Source of the DNA: Hydrogenothermaceae bacterium
GTDB lineage: Bacteria > Aquificota > Aquificia > Aquificales > Hydrogenothermaceae
Assembly: GCA_015490675.1 (NCBI GenBank)
Contig: WFXI01000152.1
Coordinates: forward strand, 1 to 6,067
Direction: 5' to 3'
DNA: 6,067 bases
The translations under genes were made by a program, and so were the position numbers. Within the stretch, counting starts at the first letter, position 1, and each line of letters opens with the position of its first letter. The notes below the pieces were generated by a model that searched no databases, had not been told where the DNA came from, and was given only the letters and a program-made list of their open reading frames with translations. Shown here piece by piece: positions 4,638 to 6,067 of this stretch.

Positions 4638-6067
4638 TTATGCCTTTAGAATACTTAAAAATGCCTCTTGAGGAAGTTCTACTTTTCCAAACTGTTTCAT
4701 ACGCTTTTTACCTTCTTTTTGCTTTTCAAGGAGTTTTTTCTTTCTAGTTACATCTCCACCATAACATTTTGCTAAGACATCTCTTCTAAGGGGAGCTATT
4801 CTTGTTGATGCTATAACTTTTGAACCAATCGCTGCCTGAATTCTAACCTCAAAAAGTTGTCTAGGTATAACCTCTTTCATTTTATCTACTAAGTTTCTGC
4901 CAACTCTATAAGCTTTTTCCCGATGAACTATAAATGATAGTGCATCTACAGGTTCGCCATTTATTTTTATATCCATTTTTACTAAATCACCTTCTTTATA
5001 TCCTATAAATTCATAATCAAAAGATGCATAACCTCTTGTTGCAGTTTTTAGCTTGTCGTGGAAATCAAATAAAACTTCTGCCATTGGGATTTCGTATCTA
5101 AGTAAAGCTGTGTTTTTATCTATATATTCAAATCCTTTTTGAACTCCCCTTTTTTCCTGAACAAGTTGCATAATTGCTCCAATGTATTCTGAAGGAGAAA
5201 TAATACTTGCTTCTATGTAAGGTTCTAAAATAGCTTCTATTTTTGATGGGTCTGGAAGTTGAGAAGGGTTTCTTATTTCTATTTCTTCTCCTGTTTTTAG
5301 TTTAACTTTGTAAATAACATTTGGAGCTGTTGTTATAAGCTCTATATCATATTCCCTTTCTAATCTTTCCTGAACGATTTCCATATGTAAAAGTCCTAAA
5401 AATCCACATCTGAATCCAAGTCCAAGGGCAGGAGAACTTTCTACTTCATAAGTTAATGCAGCATCGTTAATAGAGTATTTTTCCAATGCATCCCTCATAT
5501 CTTCAAAAGTTGTAGAACCAGTTGGATAAAGACCTGCATATACCATTGGTTTTGCTGGTCTAAATCCAGGGATTGGCTCTGGTGCAGGATTTCTTGCATC
5601 TGTGATTGTGTCACCAACTCTTATATCTCTAACATCCTTTATTGATGCTGCGATAAAACCAACATCTCCAGCCTTTAAAGAATCTAAAGAAGTCATTTTA
5701 GGAGTTTGTGCTCCAACTTCTACAACATCAAACTCTTTTCCAGTAGACATTAATCTAATTCTTGTTCCCTTTTTTACCTCACCATCAAAAATTCTGACAA
5801 AAGCAACTGCTCCTCTGTATGGGTCATAATAAGAGTCAAAGATTAAGGCTTTTAAAGGTTTATTTTCTTCTCCTTTTGGAGGAGGGATTTTATTAACAAT
5901 TGCTTCTAATATATCCTCTATTCCTATACCTGCTTTACCAGATGCTAGAATTGCTTCTTCCGGGTCAAGCCCTAAAACTTCATCTATTTGTTGTTTTATT
6001 CTATCCACATCAGCAGATGGTAAATCTATTTTATTTATAACTGGAATAATTTCTAAATCTAAATTTA
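4638..6067 (-). CDS. lepA: Elongation factor 4 (LepA), 5'-truncated by window
   Basis: Ribosome-associated translational GTPase, thought to aid back-translocation or ribosome assembly. The frame stays open to the right edge, giving 475 complete codons. A full LepA has about 600, so roughly 125 N-terminal residues with the P-loop and switch regions are missing. The GTG at 6008 is not the start: it encodes a Val inside the G domain, just after N-K-I-D (fragment residues 11-14, the G4 guanine-specificity motif). A-S-G-K-A-G (41-46) is the G5 loop. An EF-Tu-like beta-barrel domain follows (about 70-155), then an EF-G-like domain with G-F-R-C-G-F-L-G-L-L-H-M-E (217-229). The LepA-specific C-terminal domain follows, with K-C-Y-G-G-D-V-T-R-K-K-K (433-444) and its Lys-rich tail. 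This last domain separates it from EF-G, TypA and EF-Tu. birA follows after three bases. Confidence 0.97.
   Translation of the reverse strand, partial: NLDLEIIPVINKIDLPSADVDRIKQQIDEVLGLDPEEAILASGKAGIGIEDILEAIVNKIPPPKGEENKPLKALIFDSYYDPYRGAVAFVRIFDGEVKKGTRIRLMSTGKEFDVVEVGAQTPKMTSLDSLKAGDVGFIAASIKDVRDIRVGDTITDARNPAPEPIPGFRPAKPMVYAGLYPTGSTTFEDMRDALEKYSINDAALTYEVESSPALGLGFRCGFLGLLHMEIVQERLEREYDIELITTAPNVIYKVKLKTGEEIEIRNPSQLPDPSKIEAILEPYIEASIISPSEYIGAIMQLVQEKRGVQKGFEYIDKNTALLRYEIPMAEVLFDFHDKLKTATRGYASFDYEFIGYKEGDLVKMDIKINGEPVDALSFIVHREKAYRVGRNLVDKMKEVIPRQLFEVRIQAAIGSKVIASTRIAPLRRDVLAKCYGGDVTRKKKLLEKQKEGKKRMKQFGKVELPQEAFLSILKA

Noticed and set aside
5602..5829. Open frame of 75 codons on the + strand inside lepA
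   Set aside because: It is antisense to a highly conserved LepA region; its residue pattern is what the complementary strand of that gene would give by chance.
6006..6008. GTG as a possible start of the lepA-like gene
   Set aside because: The same frame continues upstream with conserved GTPase residues including N-K-I-D, so this is an internal Val codon and the gene is cut by the window edge, not truncated in nature.

Overview
The window is a compact, AT-rich stretch of a bacterial chromosome. It holds seven protein genes, almost no intergenic DNA, and no RNA gene, mobile element or CRISPR array that I could recognise. The base composition is low in G+C and the proteins are rich in Lys, Glu and Ile. 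The gene set (aconitase end, GGDEF protein, bioF, birA, lepA) and the character of the LepA and aconitase sequences suggest a thermophilic Aquificota-type organism, possibly Hydrogenothermaceae such as Sulfurihydrogenibium. That placement is recognition and inference only; no search was run.

Layout. Positions 2-202 (+) are the last 66 codons of an aconitase, followed by a strong intrinsic terminator. Convergent to it at 199-1263 (-) is a six-helix membrane diguanylate cyclase. Its stop codon overlaps the aconitase stop, and its last codons are written through the aconitase terminator. A short divergent promoter region (1264-1330) contains a perfect 12-bp palindrome that offers a -10 hexamer on each strand. 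To its right, a three-gene + strand unit runs from 1331 to 3665: bioF, then a 78-aa unrecognised protein overlapping bioF by one base, then a D-2-hydroxyacid dehydrogenase with a TTG start behind a near-perfect Shine-Dalgarno. This unit meets the - strand pair lepA-birA (6067-3681) at an 8-bp hairpin whose two feet are the stop codons of the two convergent genes. lepA runs off the right edge, so its N-terminal part is missing.

How the genes fit together. bioF makes 8-amino-7-oxononanoate in biotin synthesis, and birA attaches biotin to carboxylases and carries a DNA-binding domain that could repress biotin genes. The two therefore form a functional pair, though on opposite strands. Aconitase belongs to the (possibly reductive) TCA cycle, LepA to translation, and the GGDEF protein to c-di-GMP signalling; these look like housekeeping neighbours rather than one system. 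I found no convincing undescribed system. The most interesting points are the 78-aa coupled protein, the shared palindromic promoter core, and the tight sharing of DNA between stop codons and terminators.
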